NCBI GenBank assembly: GCA_938009275.1
Contig: CALLHY010000002.1
Span: 1-64,000, forward strand
DNA: 64,000 bases
Reading direction: 5' to 3'
Source: an uncultured bacterium
GTDB lineage: Bacteria > Cloacimonadota > Cloacimonadia > Cloacimonadales > Cloacimonadaceae
Below are positions 41,542 through 50,994 of this stretch, one piece after another. Under the pieces are notes generated by a model. The model searched no databases, was not told where the DNA came from, and was given only the letters and a program-made list of their open reading frames with translations. Each line of letters starts with the position of its first letter. Position 1 is the first letter of the stretch. Both the position numbers and the translations under genes were made by a program.

Positions 41542-44304
41542 TTAGTCCACAGTTATGGATTTGGAAACATTTTTGGGGACATCTGGATGCACACCGTGGT
41601 CTTGAACTCCCAGTTTGTCCAGCTTGTTCAGTTTGCGGATGCTCATGCGTAGAGCCAGCAATTGAAGCACTATGGTGGCAGAGAAGCAGGTCATAAGGCT
41701 ATCACCTGTTTTGGGTAGAATGATGTATGCCCAGCCATAATAGCCACCCTCATTGGGGTTTAAGGATGCATTCTTCATCAGCTTATCATTCTCTTCGGCT
41801 ATCACATAGGTATTGGCACCCCGGATTTTATGGGTATTAATCTGCGAGATGGTAAGATTTACGTCTCTATCTTCCGGGCCGGTTACATAGATAAGAGGAT
41901 AGTTTCGGTAGAGAGGCTCAAAGAAATCCTGGTCTTTTACCATTTCATTAAATAGCTGAGTGCCTTCTTTGGAAAGGTTAAAAGGAAGATTGTGGGTAAA
42001 CATATAGTCACCCAAAGCCTTATAGATTTCTTTTGTTTCGCTTCTGCTTATGCCACGGGCACTACTGAAATCCTCAACCCTGTCTATCATCTCGCTAAAC
42101 GAGCGCACAAAACTGCGTACATGCTTAACTCCGAACACAGTGTTCTTGCCGAGAATTGTATTGGGGCCATGCTTGAATTCGGATGCTTCCCTGCCTTCTG
42201 CATGATTCAGCACGGTTTCTCTTATCTTTAAGGCACCTTCCATAGCCACACCGCTAATCTTGGTGGCAAGAATGTGCAATGATGGCTCCATATAAATCTT
42301 TGCAGCCATAGAGTCAATCTGATCATCGGTGTTTTCCACAGTTTCTTTTAGTAGCGAGGGAATGTTTGCCAGAGATTGGTAACGCTTGGCAATCTCATCC
42401 GCTTGGGCTTTTCTTTGCTCTGCACTGAGATGTGTATCTATCTCATTCAGCTTCATTTCGGCGGTTCTGATGGCAAGGTAATAGAACAGCGTGATCTGAT
42501 TCATGAAGCTCTTGGTGGCAGGAACGGCAATTTCGGGGCCACACAGAATTGGGATAGCCACATCGCTCTTTTCCTGACCCAAAGTGGAATTCATATTGTT
42601 TACCAGAACCACTTTGCGCACATTCAGGTCTTTGGAATCGATATCGTTAAAGATATCTATCAAGTCCTTGGTTTCGCCGGATTGTGATACTCCGATAATG
42701 AGATCGTTATCTTTTATGCAGTTAGAATACTCTCCGCGGAAGTCACCGGGGAGGATGGGTATTATCTCCAAGCTGGCAATATGATTGAAGAACAGCGCGG
42801 CAATTTTGGTGGCATGGAACGACGTTCCACAGGCAATGGAATAGGCATTGCGGTTGTTGATAATGGTATTCTTTACCAGGGTTAAGAAGCTTTGCACACT
42901 TTTCTCAAATTCTGCTACGCTAATCTCTTCGGAAAGCGCATCCAGAGCCTTGGACAAGCTAAGTTTCTTAAGGTCAAAATCTCCATTCATGAGCTCGATA
43001 AAGATGTTCTTCTCGTTCGAGAAGAAATATTTCTTATCAAAATCCTCTTTCACTGCCACATCAAAGATGGCGGTATATGCACTTTGCGCACTGGCGAATA
43101 GCCTCTCCATTATGGGAGAATTATATAGTTCCTCATAAATCTTATGTCTTGCGTCTATGTCATGTGCAGACAGAATAGCCTGCATATTGCTGAGCATCTC
43201 TTCTTTAACGCCTTCGCTGGTCATAAGTTCCAGCATGCGTCTGCCGGAGTTTGATCCACCACGGAACAGCTTTACCAGCTTGCCAGTAGATTCGCTCTGG
43301 GCGTAGATTTCCTGCTCCATAAAATACTCGAATTCAGGAAGTAATTCCACGTCCTCAGCACGCAGCTTGGAATACACCGGCTTGGTGGGTATCTTGTCAC
43401 CACTGAGCCATGTTTCATCCTCTTGGTTCAAACGCTTGAACCTCAAATCCTTTTGGGCATAAACCTGATAATAGTCTGCCGTATATTCTACAAATTCACC
43501 TTCACGAAGATTAACCAATTGCTTGGTGAATCTAAGCACTGCGGTAAGATCGGAAGAGGCAAGTCCGAAAGACAAGCCTTCAATTTCACCAATACCAAAA
43601 TACAGGCTGCTACCGGCTTTAATAGCCCATGATACCTGGGTAACTGGATCAACGATCACTGCCGCATAGCTGCCAATAATCTTGTCTGCGGTCTCAATAA
43701 TTGCCCTGCGCATGCATTCCTTGCGGGCGTCAAAATCGGCAGGATTACCAGCTTTATCCATCTGTATGTCGAAATAGTGCTCCACCATGTGCACCAGCAT
43801 TTCTCCATCGTTATCGCTTTGGGGAAAGTGACCCTCTTTTATCAAAAAGGATTTCAACTCACGGGTATTGGTAATATTGCCATTATGTGCACCATAGATA
43901 TGCCGTTTGCATGCCACTTCGTGAGGCTGAGCATTCACCTTGTTCACATAGCCAAAGGTAGCCCAACGCACCTGACCGCAGAATATCTTTCCGGCTTGCT
44001 TCTCTATGCCAAGGGTCTTTACCAAAGTGCTGGGAGCTCCAACGTCCTTTAGCAGGGTAATGCTTTGTGTGTCGCCCTGAAAAGCTGCTCCGGTGCTGTC
44101 GTAGCCGCGATATTCCAAAGCCCGTAATAGCTTTGAGGCATATTGGCCTAAGTTTACCGAAACTTTCGGCAAAGCCATGCCCAAAACTCCACAGCCAATG
44201 CCCGGAATGGGCAACCTGAGTTCCAGATTGGGAAGCTTGCTGGCAAGGGAAATCAAAGTTTTGCTAAGGGGTGTGGTTAAAAAGCGATTTCTTCCGTTAG
44301 TCAT
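41542..44304 (-). CDS. glmS: Enlarged glucosamine-6-phosphate synthase (GlmS) homologue
   Basis: GlmS makes glucosamine-6-phosphate from fructose-6-phosphate and glutamine. The parts are clear: class-II amidotransferase domain (CGVLGMAL with Cys38, RALEYRGYDSTG, QVRWATFG, AHNGNITN, SDNDGEM), two SIS domains (SIACGTSFHATKIAALF; SQSGETKDLIDIF; later HGPNTILG), and the canonical C-terminus VSKSITVD. At 920 residues it is about 300 longer than usual: ~37 residues precede Cys38, ~120 are inserted before the first SIS domain, and more lie between the SIS domains. The nucleophile must be freed by propeptide removal, as in B. subtilis PurF, or the enzyme uses ammonia. AAGGA precedes the ATG. Confidence 0.87.
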   Translation of the reverse strand: MTNGRNRFLTTPLSKTLISLASKLPNLELRLPIPGIGCGVLGMALPKVSVNLGQYASKLLRALEYRGYDSTGAAFQGDTQSITLLKDVGAPSTLVKTLGIEKQAGKIFCGQVRWATFGYVNKVNAQPHEVACKRHIYGAHNGNITNTRELKSFLIKEGHFPQSDNDGEMLVHMVEHYFDIQMDKAGNPADFDARKECMRRAIIETADKIIGSYAAVIVDPVTQVSWAIKAGSSLYFGIGEIEGLSFGLASSDLTAVLRFTKQLVNLREGEFVEYTADYYQVYAQKDLRFKRLNQEDETWLSGDKIPTKPVYSKLRAEDVELLPEFEYFMEQEIYAQSESTGKLVKLFRGGSNSGRRMLELMTSEGVKEEMLSNMQAILSAHDIDARHKIYEELYNSPIMERLFASAQSAYTAIFDVAVKEDFDKKYFFSNEKNIFIELMNGDFDLKKLSLSKALDALSEEISVAEFEKSVQSFLTLVKNTIINNRNAYSIACGTSFHATKIAALFFNHIASLEIIPILPGDFRGEYSNCIKDNDLIIGVSQSGETKDLIDIFNDIDSKDLNVRKVVLVNNMNSTLGQEKSDVAIPILCGPEIAVPATKSFMNQITLFYYLAIRTAEMKLNEIDTHLSAEQRKAQADEIAKRYQSLANIPSLLKETVENTDDQIDSMAAKIYMEPSLHILATKISGVAMEGALKIRETVLNHAEGREASEFKHGPNTILGKNTVFGVKHVRSFVRSFSEMIDRVEDFSSARGISRSETKEIYKALGDYMFTHNLPFNLSKEGTQLFNEMVKDQDFFEPLYRNYPLIYVTGPEDRDVNLTISQINTHKIRGANTYVIAEENDKLMKNASLNPNEGGYYGWAYIILPKTGDSLMTCFSATIVLQLLALRMSIRKLNKLDKLGVQDHGVHPDVPKNVSKSITVD

Positions 44305-44318
44305 AGTGTAATCCTTAT

Positions 44319-45023
44319 TTATATCATATTCTTATCAATCAGTTGTGTGGCAAAAAATAAATCTATATCGTTGGTAATCTTCAGGTTCAATTCGCTGCTT
44401 ATCAGGTATGGAACCTTAAACCCAAGCCGTTCCAGTAATGAGGAATCATCGGTGCCCAAAAAGCCATCTGAGTATGCCTGCAAATAGGCATCCATAATCA
44501 GCTTATAGGCAAACACCTGGGGCGTGAATACCTGCACCAGTTCATTGCGGGGGAGGGTGCTTTGCACATAGTTACCGTCTATGCTCTTAATTGTGTGCTT
44601 CAGCGCTGCTGCTGGAATTGCTGCTCCTTCCTGCTGGGCTGTTTCCAACAATTCTTCAAGCAACTCCTGGCTTATAAAAGGGCGAACCCCATCATGGATA
44701 AACACAAAATCAGTATTCCCGGGGCAGTTTTGCAGGGCTCCGAATACACTGTCCTGTCTCTCGCCACCGCCGGCAATCACCAGGTAGGGCTTATCTATAT
44801 CGAGAAAATAGATCTTTATTAGGGCCTGGCAATAGTCCAAATCATCTTCTGGCACAGTTACTATAACATTACTAATCAGAGGCGAACTCATAAAAGGCTC
44901 TAGGCTGCGAATAAGGATGGGAATGCCTCCCAAATTGCGGTACTGCTTCTTGATGTCTCCCGGTAGTCTAAGCCCGCTTCCGGCAGCGGTAACAATGCCT
45001 GTGCTGTTTACTTCTGAATCCAT
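44319..45023 (-). CDS. ispD: 2-C-methyl-D-erythritol 4-phosphate cytidylyltransferase
   Basis: IspD couples CTP to methylerythritol phosphate. The 234-residue protein has the nucleotide-binding start TAAGSGLRL...KKQY, the FIHDGVRPF motif and the Thr/Pro-rich middle (VFTPQVFAYKLI) typical of IspD. It overlaps the upstream radical SAM gene by 16 nt and precedes glmS by 14 nt. Together with ispF and dxs it supports the MEP route in this organism. Confidence 0.93.
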   Translation of the reverse strand: MDSEVNSTGIVTAAGSGLRLPGDIKKQYRNLGGIPILIRSLEPFMSSPLISNVIVTVPEDDLDYCQALIKIYFLDIDKPYLVIAGGGERQDSVFGALQNCPGNTDFVFIHDGVRPFISQELLEELLETAQQEGAAIPAAALKHTIKSIDGNYVQSTLPRNELVQVFTPQVFAYKLIMDAYLQAYSDGFLGTDDSSLLERLGFKVPYLISSELNLKITNDIDLFFATQLIDKNMI

Positions 45024-45958
45024 GTATAAAATACTCCGCGTTCTTCCCGAGTGGCTGTTACCTTGTTCTCTAATAGCAATTGCCGCAGCACCTTGCCTAT
45101 CTCGTTAATGTGGATATCCAGCATTGCCGAGAGGTCTTCGGCTGTGGAGGGTCTTCGCATAATGGTATTCTGCAAAAGCTGAGTAATCTCTTCATCCATC
45201 TGGTTGGCACTGGCATTATACTTAACCTTGGCTATCACTTCTACAGGCATGGAAAGTCTTTGGCAAAAGTATTTTCTAATCTTGCTAAGTTCCTCAGCGC
45301 TCATTGCCGTAACCCAGTCTTCAGCACCGGGACGATCGAGACTATTTAGCTGCACCAAATCAGGCTTTATCTCCTCTATCGCATTGGCTAAGGCATATAG
45401 CTCGATTTCGTTATCGTTAACCCCCGGAATAAAGAACACTTCCAGCCATATCTTGCCGGTATACTCTTTTCTGAATTGAACCAGTCCGGATATCAGCTCG
45501 GTAATCTGCAAGCCCGTGCATGGCCTGTTTACCCTTTCATAGCCTTCCTGTGTAGCAGAGTCCAATGAAGGTAACACGATGTCGCAAGCAAGAACCTCGC
45601 TACGAACTTGTGCGTCTCCTAATAGCACACCATTGGTCAAAAGAGCCAGTTTATAGTTGGGATAGTTGTGCTTGATATGCCGCACAATCTTGCCCAAACC
45701 ACAGTTCAAAGTAGGCTCACCAGCGCCCGAAAAGGTTATGTAGTCCAGATGAGGGGATTTGGCAAGAAAGATGTCTAATTCGGCAATAATCTCTTCGGTT
45801 CTAAAGAACTCCTCACGCTTACAGCTAAGGTGTGTTGTGCTTTGCACCTCGCAATACACGCAGTTTAACGGGCAGTATTTGTAAGGCACTACATCCACGC
45901 CGAGGGATACCCCCAGGCGGCGAGACATAACCGGGCCGAATAGATGCTTGAACTTCAT
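45008..45958 (-). CDS. Radical SAM protein with C-terminal winged-helix domain
   Basis: 316 residues from the ATG at 45958, which shares a base with the bamA stop. The radical SAM motif C-x3-C-x2-C is Cys29, Cys33 and Cys36 (KYCPLNCVYCE), followed by FSGAGEPTLN and a TIM-barrel. It resembles the COG0731 branch, which includes wyosine-related and other uncharacterised enzymes. The final ~80 residues (MRRPSTAEDLSAMLDIHINEIGKVLRQLLLENKV) look like a winged helix. The substrate is unknown. It lies between bamA and ispD. Confidence 0.85.
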   Translation of the reverse strand: MKFKHLFGPVMSRRLGVSLGVDVVPYKYCPLNCVYCEVQSTTHLSCKREEFFRTEEIIAELDIFLAKSPHLDYITFSGAGEPTLNCGLGKIVRHIKHNYPNYKLALLTNGVLLGDAQVRSEVLACDIVLPSLDSATQEGYERVNRPCTGLQITELISGLVQFRKEYTGKIWLEVFFIPGVNDNEIELYALANAIEEIKPDLVQLNSLDRPGAEDWVTAMSAEELSKIRKYFCQRLSMPVEVIAKVKYNASANQMDEEITQLLQNTIMRRPSTAEDLSAMLDIHINEIGKVLRQLLLENKVTATREERGVFYTWIQK

Positions 45959-48210
45959 TAGAAGGTAATACCGAACTGGAGATGTGGCTCCCAACCGCCT
46001 TCATTCAAGTTATACGCATAATCGAAGCCAATAAGGCCAAAGGGGCTGCGGATTCGTATACCGGCTCCCACGCCTTTGTGGAAGTTTATAAAATTAAAGT
46101 CTCTTAGCTTGTTATAGCTATTACCGGCATCGAAAAAGCCAACGCCAATAATCTGATCACTGCCAATAGGATAGCCAAGTTCGGTAGAGAAGATAACCGC
46201 TCTGGTTCCACCTCCGGCTGGGCCAACCGACCTGTCGGCAAAGCCACGGATTCCATCGGCACCAGTGCCACCTAAATAGAACTTCTCATCTGGCGGAGCA
46301 TCGGTAGATTTGCCATAAGGGGTTACATAGCAGAACCGCCATTTGGAGCGCAACACCAGCTTCTTCCAGGTGTCGGTGTACCAGTTTACCTGAGCAATCT
46401 GTTTAAAATAGTCAAAATCACCGCCCAAAACGCCGCCTGCAACTTCTGAGAACAGAGTGAACTGACTACCAGTAGTGGGGAAGAATACATTGTCACGCGT
46501 ATCCCGGCTAAGGGTTAAACTGGTGGCACTGGTATAGCGCCATTCCAGCGCGTCAAGCTCTATTAGTGTAGCATTGGCAGAGGCATTTTGATCTATGGCC
46601 GCCCTATCGGTAATTCTGTACTTCTTGGAATACAGCGAATAACCAAGCACAGCCCTGGTTCTATCTACCCAGGGAACGGTTTGACCAAGCCTAAGCCCGG
46701 CACCGCGGGTAAATATCTCGTAGTAAAATGAATCCCAGTTCTTTTTGGTATAATACAGGTTTGTGCCCATCAGGATGTCGGTATCGTATAAATTTGGATT
46801 GGTGAAACTGAATTCAAAATTCTGTGTACTACCGCCAAACTCCCATTTCAACCCGCTTGACCAATTGTTGCCAAAGAGGTTGTTCTGCGAGAATGATAGC
46901 TGTCCCACAAACTTATCTTGCGAGTTATAGCCAACACCGCCATTAGCAACACCGCTGGATTTGTCTATCACATCAATCTGCAAATCTATGTCGCCATCAG
47001 CATTAATGGGATCATAATTCAGCTTTATATCCTGCTCAAAAAAGCCCAGGTTATAGATATTCTGCTGGCTGCGTACTACATTTGTTTGGCGGAAATAATC
47101 CCCGGGAGATACTTCCAATTGCCTGCGCAATACCTTTTCTTTGGTGCGTCGGTTGCCAGTTAAATGGATTTGCCTCACTCGAGCTCTGGTGTTTTCATTA
47201 ATGCTCAAATTCACGTTTACCAGGTTATCATCTTTCTGATAGTCTGGTTTCACCTCTGTATAGATAAAGCCTTCATTAAAGTATTTGTTATACAGCTTGC
47301 CTGTTTCGGCATCAAACTTCTCCTGATCAAATGCCTCGCCGGACTTTAATGTATAGATGCTCTTTACTTCCTCATCGGGGAAGAAATCGTTACCCTGAAT
47401 AATTACCGAGCCAAAGTTATACTTAGTCCCCTCTTCAATCTGCAACACAAGCTCCATAGATTTCTCGTTCAGTGCTTGCAATTCATAGGGGCCAATAACC
47501 ACGTCGATATAGCCATTTTTGCGGTAGAAGGCAGCCAGGCTTTGTAGGTCGGCATCAAACTTATCCTGCTCAAATCTTCCTGAGCGGATGAAGTTTGCCG
47601 GCTTGGTTTTCATGCGTTTTATCAGGGCTTTGTCTTCAAAGCTCTCATTACCAACAAAGGTGATTTGCTTTATGGATACCCGCTTGCCTTCTTCAGACTG
47701 AATCTTTATGCCAATCCGGTTTTTGTCTGATCTGGCCTCAAATATCTCTATGCTGGCATTGGCAAAGCCTTTGGAAGAATACTCCGCCCGTAGCTTTCTA
47801 AGTACTTGATTTTTAATGCCATCGCTCCAATAGCTGCCAATTCGCAGATTAGCTAATTCATCCAGCTTATCACGCTTTATAGCTTTAAAACCGATGTACT
47901 CAATGCTGGAAACAATGGGGTTTTCCTGCACCATAACCGTAACTATTATGCCTGTGCGATAGGGCTCTGAGTGAAACTGAACATCGGAAAATACACCCAT
48001 CTTATATAGGTTTCGGATAGATTTCGCCACATCCTCGGGATCGAGGGCATCGCCAACTCGCAGGCTGATGGCTGAGGTAACCAATGCAGCATCGATATTA
48101 GTCGCGCCAACTACCTTTATTTCATATATGGTTTCTCCCGCGGCATACAGGGAGCTAACTAAGCTCATCAGCAACAGTAACAGCACACTGATAGTAAAAA
48201 ATCTTCGCAT
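45958..48210 (-). CDS. bamA: Outer-membrane protein assembly factor BamA
   Basis: 750 residues from the ATG at 48210; GGAGG lies 4 nt upstream and a signal peptide (MRRFFTISVLLLLLMSLVSSLYA) follows. I rejected the longer frame to 48381. The N-terminal ~400 residues form five POTRA domains (IYEIKVVGATNIDAALV; VSSIEYIGFKAI; VSIKQITFVGNESFED; YNFGSVIIQGNDFFPDEE; VRQIHLTGNRRTKEKVLRR). The rest is the 16-stranded Omp85 barrel, including GGTGADGIRGFADRS and the final aromatic HLQFGITF. It folds beta-barrels in the outer membrane. Confidence 0.95.
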   Translation of the reverse strand: MRRFFTISVLLLLLMSLVSSLYAAGETIYEIKVVGATNIDAALVTSAISLRVGDALDPEDVAKSIRNLYKMGVFSDVQFHSEPYRTGIIVTVMVQENPIVSSIEYIGFKAIKRDKLDELANLRIGSYWSDGIKNQVLRKLRAEYSSKGFANASIEIFEARSDKNRIGIKIQSEEGKRVSIKQITFVGNESFEDKALIKRMKTKPANFIRSGRFEQDKFDADLQSLAAFYRKNGYIDVVIGPYELQALNEKSMELVLQIEEGTKYNFGSVIIQGNDFFPDEEVKSIYTLKSGEAFDQEKFDAETGKLYNKYFNEGFIYTEVKPDYQKDDNLVNVNLSINENTRARVRQIHLTGNRRTKEKVLRRQLEVSPGDYFRQTNVVRSQQNIYNLGFFEQDIKLNYDPINADGDIDLQIDVIDKSSGVANGGVGYNSQDKFVGQLSFSQNNLFGNNWSSGLKWEFGGSTQNFEFSFTNPNLYDTDILMGTNLYYTKKNWDSFYYEIFTRGAGLRLGQTVPWVDRTRAVLGYSLYSKKYRITDRAAIDQNASANATLIELDALEWRYTSATSLTLSRDTRDNVFFPTTGSQFTLFSEVAGGVLGGDFDYFKQIAQVNWYTDTWKKLVLRSKWRFCYVTPYGKSTDAPPDEKFYLGGTGADGIRGFADRSVGPAGGGTRAVIFSTELGYPIGSDQIIGVGFFDAGNSYNKLRDFNFINFHKGVGAGIRIRSPFGLIGFDYAYNLNEGGWEPHLQFGITF

Positions 48211-48339
48211 TTTTCCTCCACCTAAGAGTGAAGCACATAATTGAAAACAGCCCATTTTAGTAAAGTCTTTTTTTATTCCGCTTAGTTCATGCCACAGGCT
48301 GCTTCGAACAAGCATAAAATCACGCAATGTATATAATGC

Positions 48340-48367
48340 TTGACAAGATGTATGGTTGAATATACAT
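48340..48367 (+). promoter_or_regulatory. Candidate promoter and operator of the XRE/membrane-protein operon
   Basis: TTGACA at 48340-48345 is followed by a palindrome ATGTAT-N8-ATACAT (48348-48367), with related half-sites TATACATG nearby at 48383. A site lying between -35 and -10 fits autorepression by the XRE protein encoded downstream. The -10 box (TATACA at 48361-48366) overlaps the palindrome and its spacing of 15 bp is short. Confidence 0.45.
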
Positions 48368-48430
48368 GGTGTTATATGCACTATACATGCCTGATTGGTT
48401 ATATATCTTACCAGGCAAAGGAGATTTATA

Positions 48431-48844
48431 ATGCCTATTCAACAAAAAGAAGCAAGCCTCAGCCTTGTGTGCAGCGTTCTGTTTACCTTATTGCTGCTGC
48501 TGGTGTGCCCGCAATTTCCTGCTATTAAAAGTGAACTTATCCTCTGCTTATTTGTGTTGTTCATAGTAAGCTTGTGGATTGTTCGTAAACTAAGCGGACT
48601 TCGATTTAAGCAACTGGACGAAATGGACAAAACTATTCGCTTGCAATCAGCCATCATCGCTATCCACGGCTTCTGTGCCGTAGTGGTTGTCTATGCCCTC
48701 GCACTATACCTTGCCTATCGCAGTTCCGGCACAATTCCTATCCACCAGGTGTTGCAGCTTGCATTCTTTAGTTGGCTTTCGCTATACATTTTCTGGACGG
48801 CTTCCATCCTGTTCCTTTACCGTAGAGGAGCCTTGTATGTTTAA
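48431..48844 (+). CDS. Small four-span membrane protein
   Basis: 137 residues from the ATG at 48431 (GGAG 7 nt upstream); the frame to 48395 is not needed. Four hydrophobic segments are apparent, with a basic loop (VRKLSGLRFKQLDEMDKTIRLQS) between the second and third. It overlaps the following XRE gene by 8 nt. Such small membrane proteins often accompany single-domain XRE regulators, but their role is unknown. Confidence 0.7.
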   Translation: MPIQQKEASLSLVCSVLFTLLLLLVCPQFPAIKSELILCLFVLFIVSLWIVRKLSGLRFKQLDEMDKTIRLQSAIIAIHGFCAVVVVYALALYLAYRSSGTIPIHQVLQLAFFSWLSLYIFWTASILFLYRRGALYV

Positions 48845-49064
48845 ACAAGAAGCCAAACTTACTAACTGCATTCGCAAACTGCGTTTCGAAGCCGGGGAAA
48901 TGACTCAGGAACAGCTTGCCCAAAAGGTGAGTGTTACCCGCCAAACCATCATCGCTCTGGAAGCAGGGAAATACCTGCCCTCATTATACCTCGCCATAAA
49001 AATCGCCAAGGTTTTTGGCAAGCAGGTGGAGGACGTGTTTGTGCTTAGTGAAGTATCTTCTTAA
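48837..49064 (+). CDS. Small XRE-family transcriptional regulator
   Basis: 75 residues from the ATG at 48837 (GAGGAG upstream). It is a single helix-turn-helix domain: IRKLRFEAGEMTQEQLAQKVSVTRQTIIALEAGKYLPSLYLAIKIAKVFGKQVEDVFV, close to the 66-70 residue regulators usually encoded with a membrane protein. It probably represses its own operon through the palindrome at 48348-48367. Confidence 0.88.
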   Translation: MFKQEAKLTNCIRKLRFEAGEMTQEQLAQKVSVTRQTIIALEAGKYLPSLYLAIKIAKVFGKQVEDVFVLSEVSS

Positions 49065-49182
49065 CAGGTATATGGGCTTGTCATTCCGGTTATGACATTT
49101 CTCAACTCCGGTTCAGCCACTCCGTCATTCCGGCACTGCCATTCCTCATCTGGATGACGTGTTCACTCCAAAGGTCTGGATA

Positions 49183-49265
49183 CTTGAACGAATTACGCAT
49201 AAATTACTAATGAAACACGCATCCCATCCGTAATTCATGCGTATCTCATGCGTAATTCGTTCAAG
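49183..49265. repeat. 83-bp MITE-like intergenic element, copy B
   Basis: Perfect 18-bp terminal inverted repeats, CTTGAACGAATTACGCAT (49183-49200) and its reverse complement (49248-49265). The interior contains ATTCATGCGTA blocks like the same-length copy A at 10207-10289. No transposase lies within it. Confidence 0.75.
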
Positions 49266-49348
49266 GACGTTAATGGAAAGAACCAACTTTTCAGAAGTAA
49301 TACTGTCCCTGATTAGCGTATTCTTGAAGTTGGTTTCTTCAGCCAAAG

Positions 49349-49903
49349 TTAATTGTAACTAAATTCCAGTTCAAATTCTGAGACCGGGCTGAAGTTTTCG
49401 AACATCCATTCATTCTCTTTTCCACAGCTTTGTTGCGGGGGGAAGGGGGCTTTGGTGATGCTAATTCCATCGCCTACTTCTAGCACATAGCTGGCATAGG
49501 CAAGGGGCTTGCCCCAGCTATTGGCGGTGCTTATGATGTATTTTGCCGTGTTACCGAGCAGGGTCTGGCGGTAGGCAATGCGCAGGGTGCAGAAATGCCG
49601 GGCAGGCATAGTTAAAGCAAAGCTGAACCCACCCTTCCCTTGCGTCAGGAAGCGGCAAGTGGCAAGGCTATCATCAAGCATCTCCAGCAGCAATAATTCC
49701 GGGTGTAAGGAAAGGCTGTCCTCCGGTATGGGGAAATAGATGGAGGTGCTGCTCGGGTATTCGGCATAATTGGCAAAGTGAAACAAGCCGTCCATCTCCC
49801 AAAAGCCCCGTTGGAGACTAAAGCAAAGCTCTTCGGCTTCGAAGCTGATGCCAAAGCACGCTCCGCATATAGCGCAGCAGAGCAGGATATATACAAGCTT
49901 CAC
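49349..49903 (-). CDS. Small secreted hypothetical protein
   Basis: 184 residues with a Cys-rich signal sequence (KLVYILLCCAICGACFG) that could be a Sec or lipoprotein signal. The mature part is beta-strand-like with many aromatic residues. I recognise no domain. It overlaps the T9SS cargo gene upstream by 4 nt (ATGA), so the two are expressed together and may form one surface complex. Confidence 0.55.
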   Translation of the reverse strand: MKLVYILLCCAICGACFGISFEAEELCFSLQRGFWEMDGLFHFANYAEYPSSTSIYFPIPEDSLSLHPELLLLEMLDDSLATCRFLTQGKGGFSFALTMPARHFCTLRIAYRQTLLGNTAKYIISTANSWGKPLAYASYVLEVGDGISITKAPFPPQQSCGKENEWMFENFSPVSEFELEFSYN

Positions 49904-50895
49904 TTAAGTATTATCAGCTTGCTGCTGCCGAGGTTTATGCCTCCACTGGTCAAGCGCAGGAAATAAACTCCGCTATTTAGCCCAGGTAGTTGCAATAGCA
50001 TCTCATTGCCATGCTGCTCTTTGCTTAGCAGCAGCCTGCCTTTCAGGTCATAGAGTTTCACCTGCGCACTGCTGTCTATTTTACCGTTGTAAACCAAGTG
50101 GACAGTTGCATTATCTGCAGAACGCAGAACGCTGGGATAGGTGACAAGGCTTCCGCCTGTAGGCGGGCACACGGGGTCGATATTTGAGCTTGCAGTTATC
50201 TGAAAATCTATGTTGTAAGTTTGGTCTGGCTCGGCAAAGAAGGTGGTGTCGCATTCTGTAATCCAGGAATTGGGATAGAGCAGGATGATTCTAAGCTTGG
50301 AGCAGTAGTATTCAAAGCTGGCATTACCCTGTGCGTCTGTGTAGATATCTGGCGGATACATATATTGCAAATTGACGGGGTAGTTTGGAACCGGATTTCC
50401 AAACTGGTTGCGAACATGAATGTTTACATTGCTTCGGGCGGTGGTGTTAAACTCTGTGCCACAGGTGGGATTGTAGTCCTTTGCAAAGAGGTAATACGAG
50501 CTTTCCGGATGGTAGATAAGCAGTTGAGTGGCGGTTTGTGTTCCTTCCAATGGGCAAAAGTCCTTATCCAGGGCAGTACCCCAGCTAATCTCTTCTGTGG
50601 GTAAATCTCCTACGGACACGGCTAAATACCCAGCTTCCCGGTTGAAGAAGCCTGAAGGGATGGTAACTATAGGTGGCTCTTGCTGTGAAAAGTTCACTAT
50701 CTCGATGCGCACATTAGTGCCGTTGCTAATAGTAACCACTCTGTCATCCAGCCCACAAAGCATCTGGCGGAACTGGAGCTTCAATTCATCTTGCTCGGAA
50801 AACCATAGCTTGCCGATGAGCTTATATTCGATGGGGTTAGCCATGGCCAGCCCAAGGCTTAGTAATAGTAACAAAGCTATAATAACTCGTTTCAT
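49900..50895 (-). CDS. Secreted protein with T9SS type A C-terminal sorting domain
   Basis: 331 residues from the ATG at 50895, chosen for its strong AGGAGGAAGG site and signal peptide (MKRVIIALLLLLSLGLAMA). The last ~80 residues are a Por-secretion C-terminal domain: VKLYDLKGRLLLSKEQ, LPGLNSGVYFLRLTSGG and the terminal Lys-rich SSKLIILK, the best such signal in the window. The middle has an Ig/BIG-like segment (NVNIHVRNQFGNPVPNYPVNLQY). It is probably exported by a type IX machinery that lies elsewhere. Confidence 0.8.
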   Translation of the reverse strand: MKRVIIALLLLLSLGLAMANPIEYKLIGKLWFSEQDELKLQFRQMLCGLDDRVVTISNGTNVRIEIVNFSQQEPPIVTIPSGFFNREAGYLAVSVGDLPTEEISWGTALDKDFCPLEGTQTATQLLIYHPESSYYLFAKDYNPTCGTEFNTTARSNVNIHVRNQFGNPVPNYPVNLQYMYPPDIYTDAQGNASFEYYCSKLRIILLYPNSWITECDTTFFAEPDQTYNIDFQITASSNIDPVCPPTGGSLVTYPSVLRSADNATVHLVYNGKIDSSAQVKLYDLKGRLLLSKEQHGNEMLLQLPGLNSGVYFLRLTSGGINLGSSKLIILK

Positions 50896-50994
50896 CCTTC
50901 CTCCTTTAGCGCATACTGGCTTGGTATGTACGCATGCGGTATTAATAAGCAAGTATTGTTCCGATATTCAGCTATCTTTATGAGTTTAGCAAGC

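Noticed and set aside
48211..48381. Longer N-terminus of BamA
   Set aside because: It would bury the signal peptide; the ATG at 48210 has GGAGG directly upstream.
49277..49333. Hairpin ACCAACTT/AAGTTGGT as terminator of the small secreted protein
   Set aside because: The loop is about 37 nt and no T-run follows; support is too weak.
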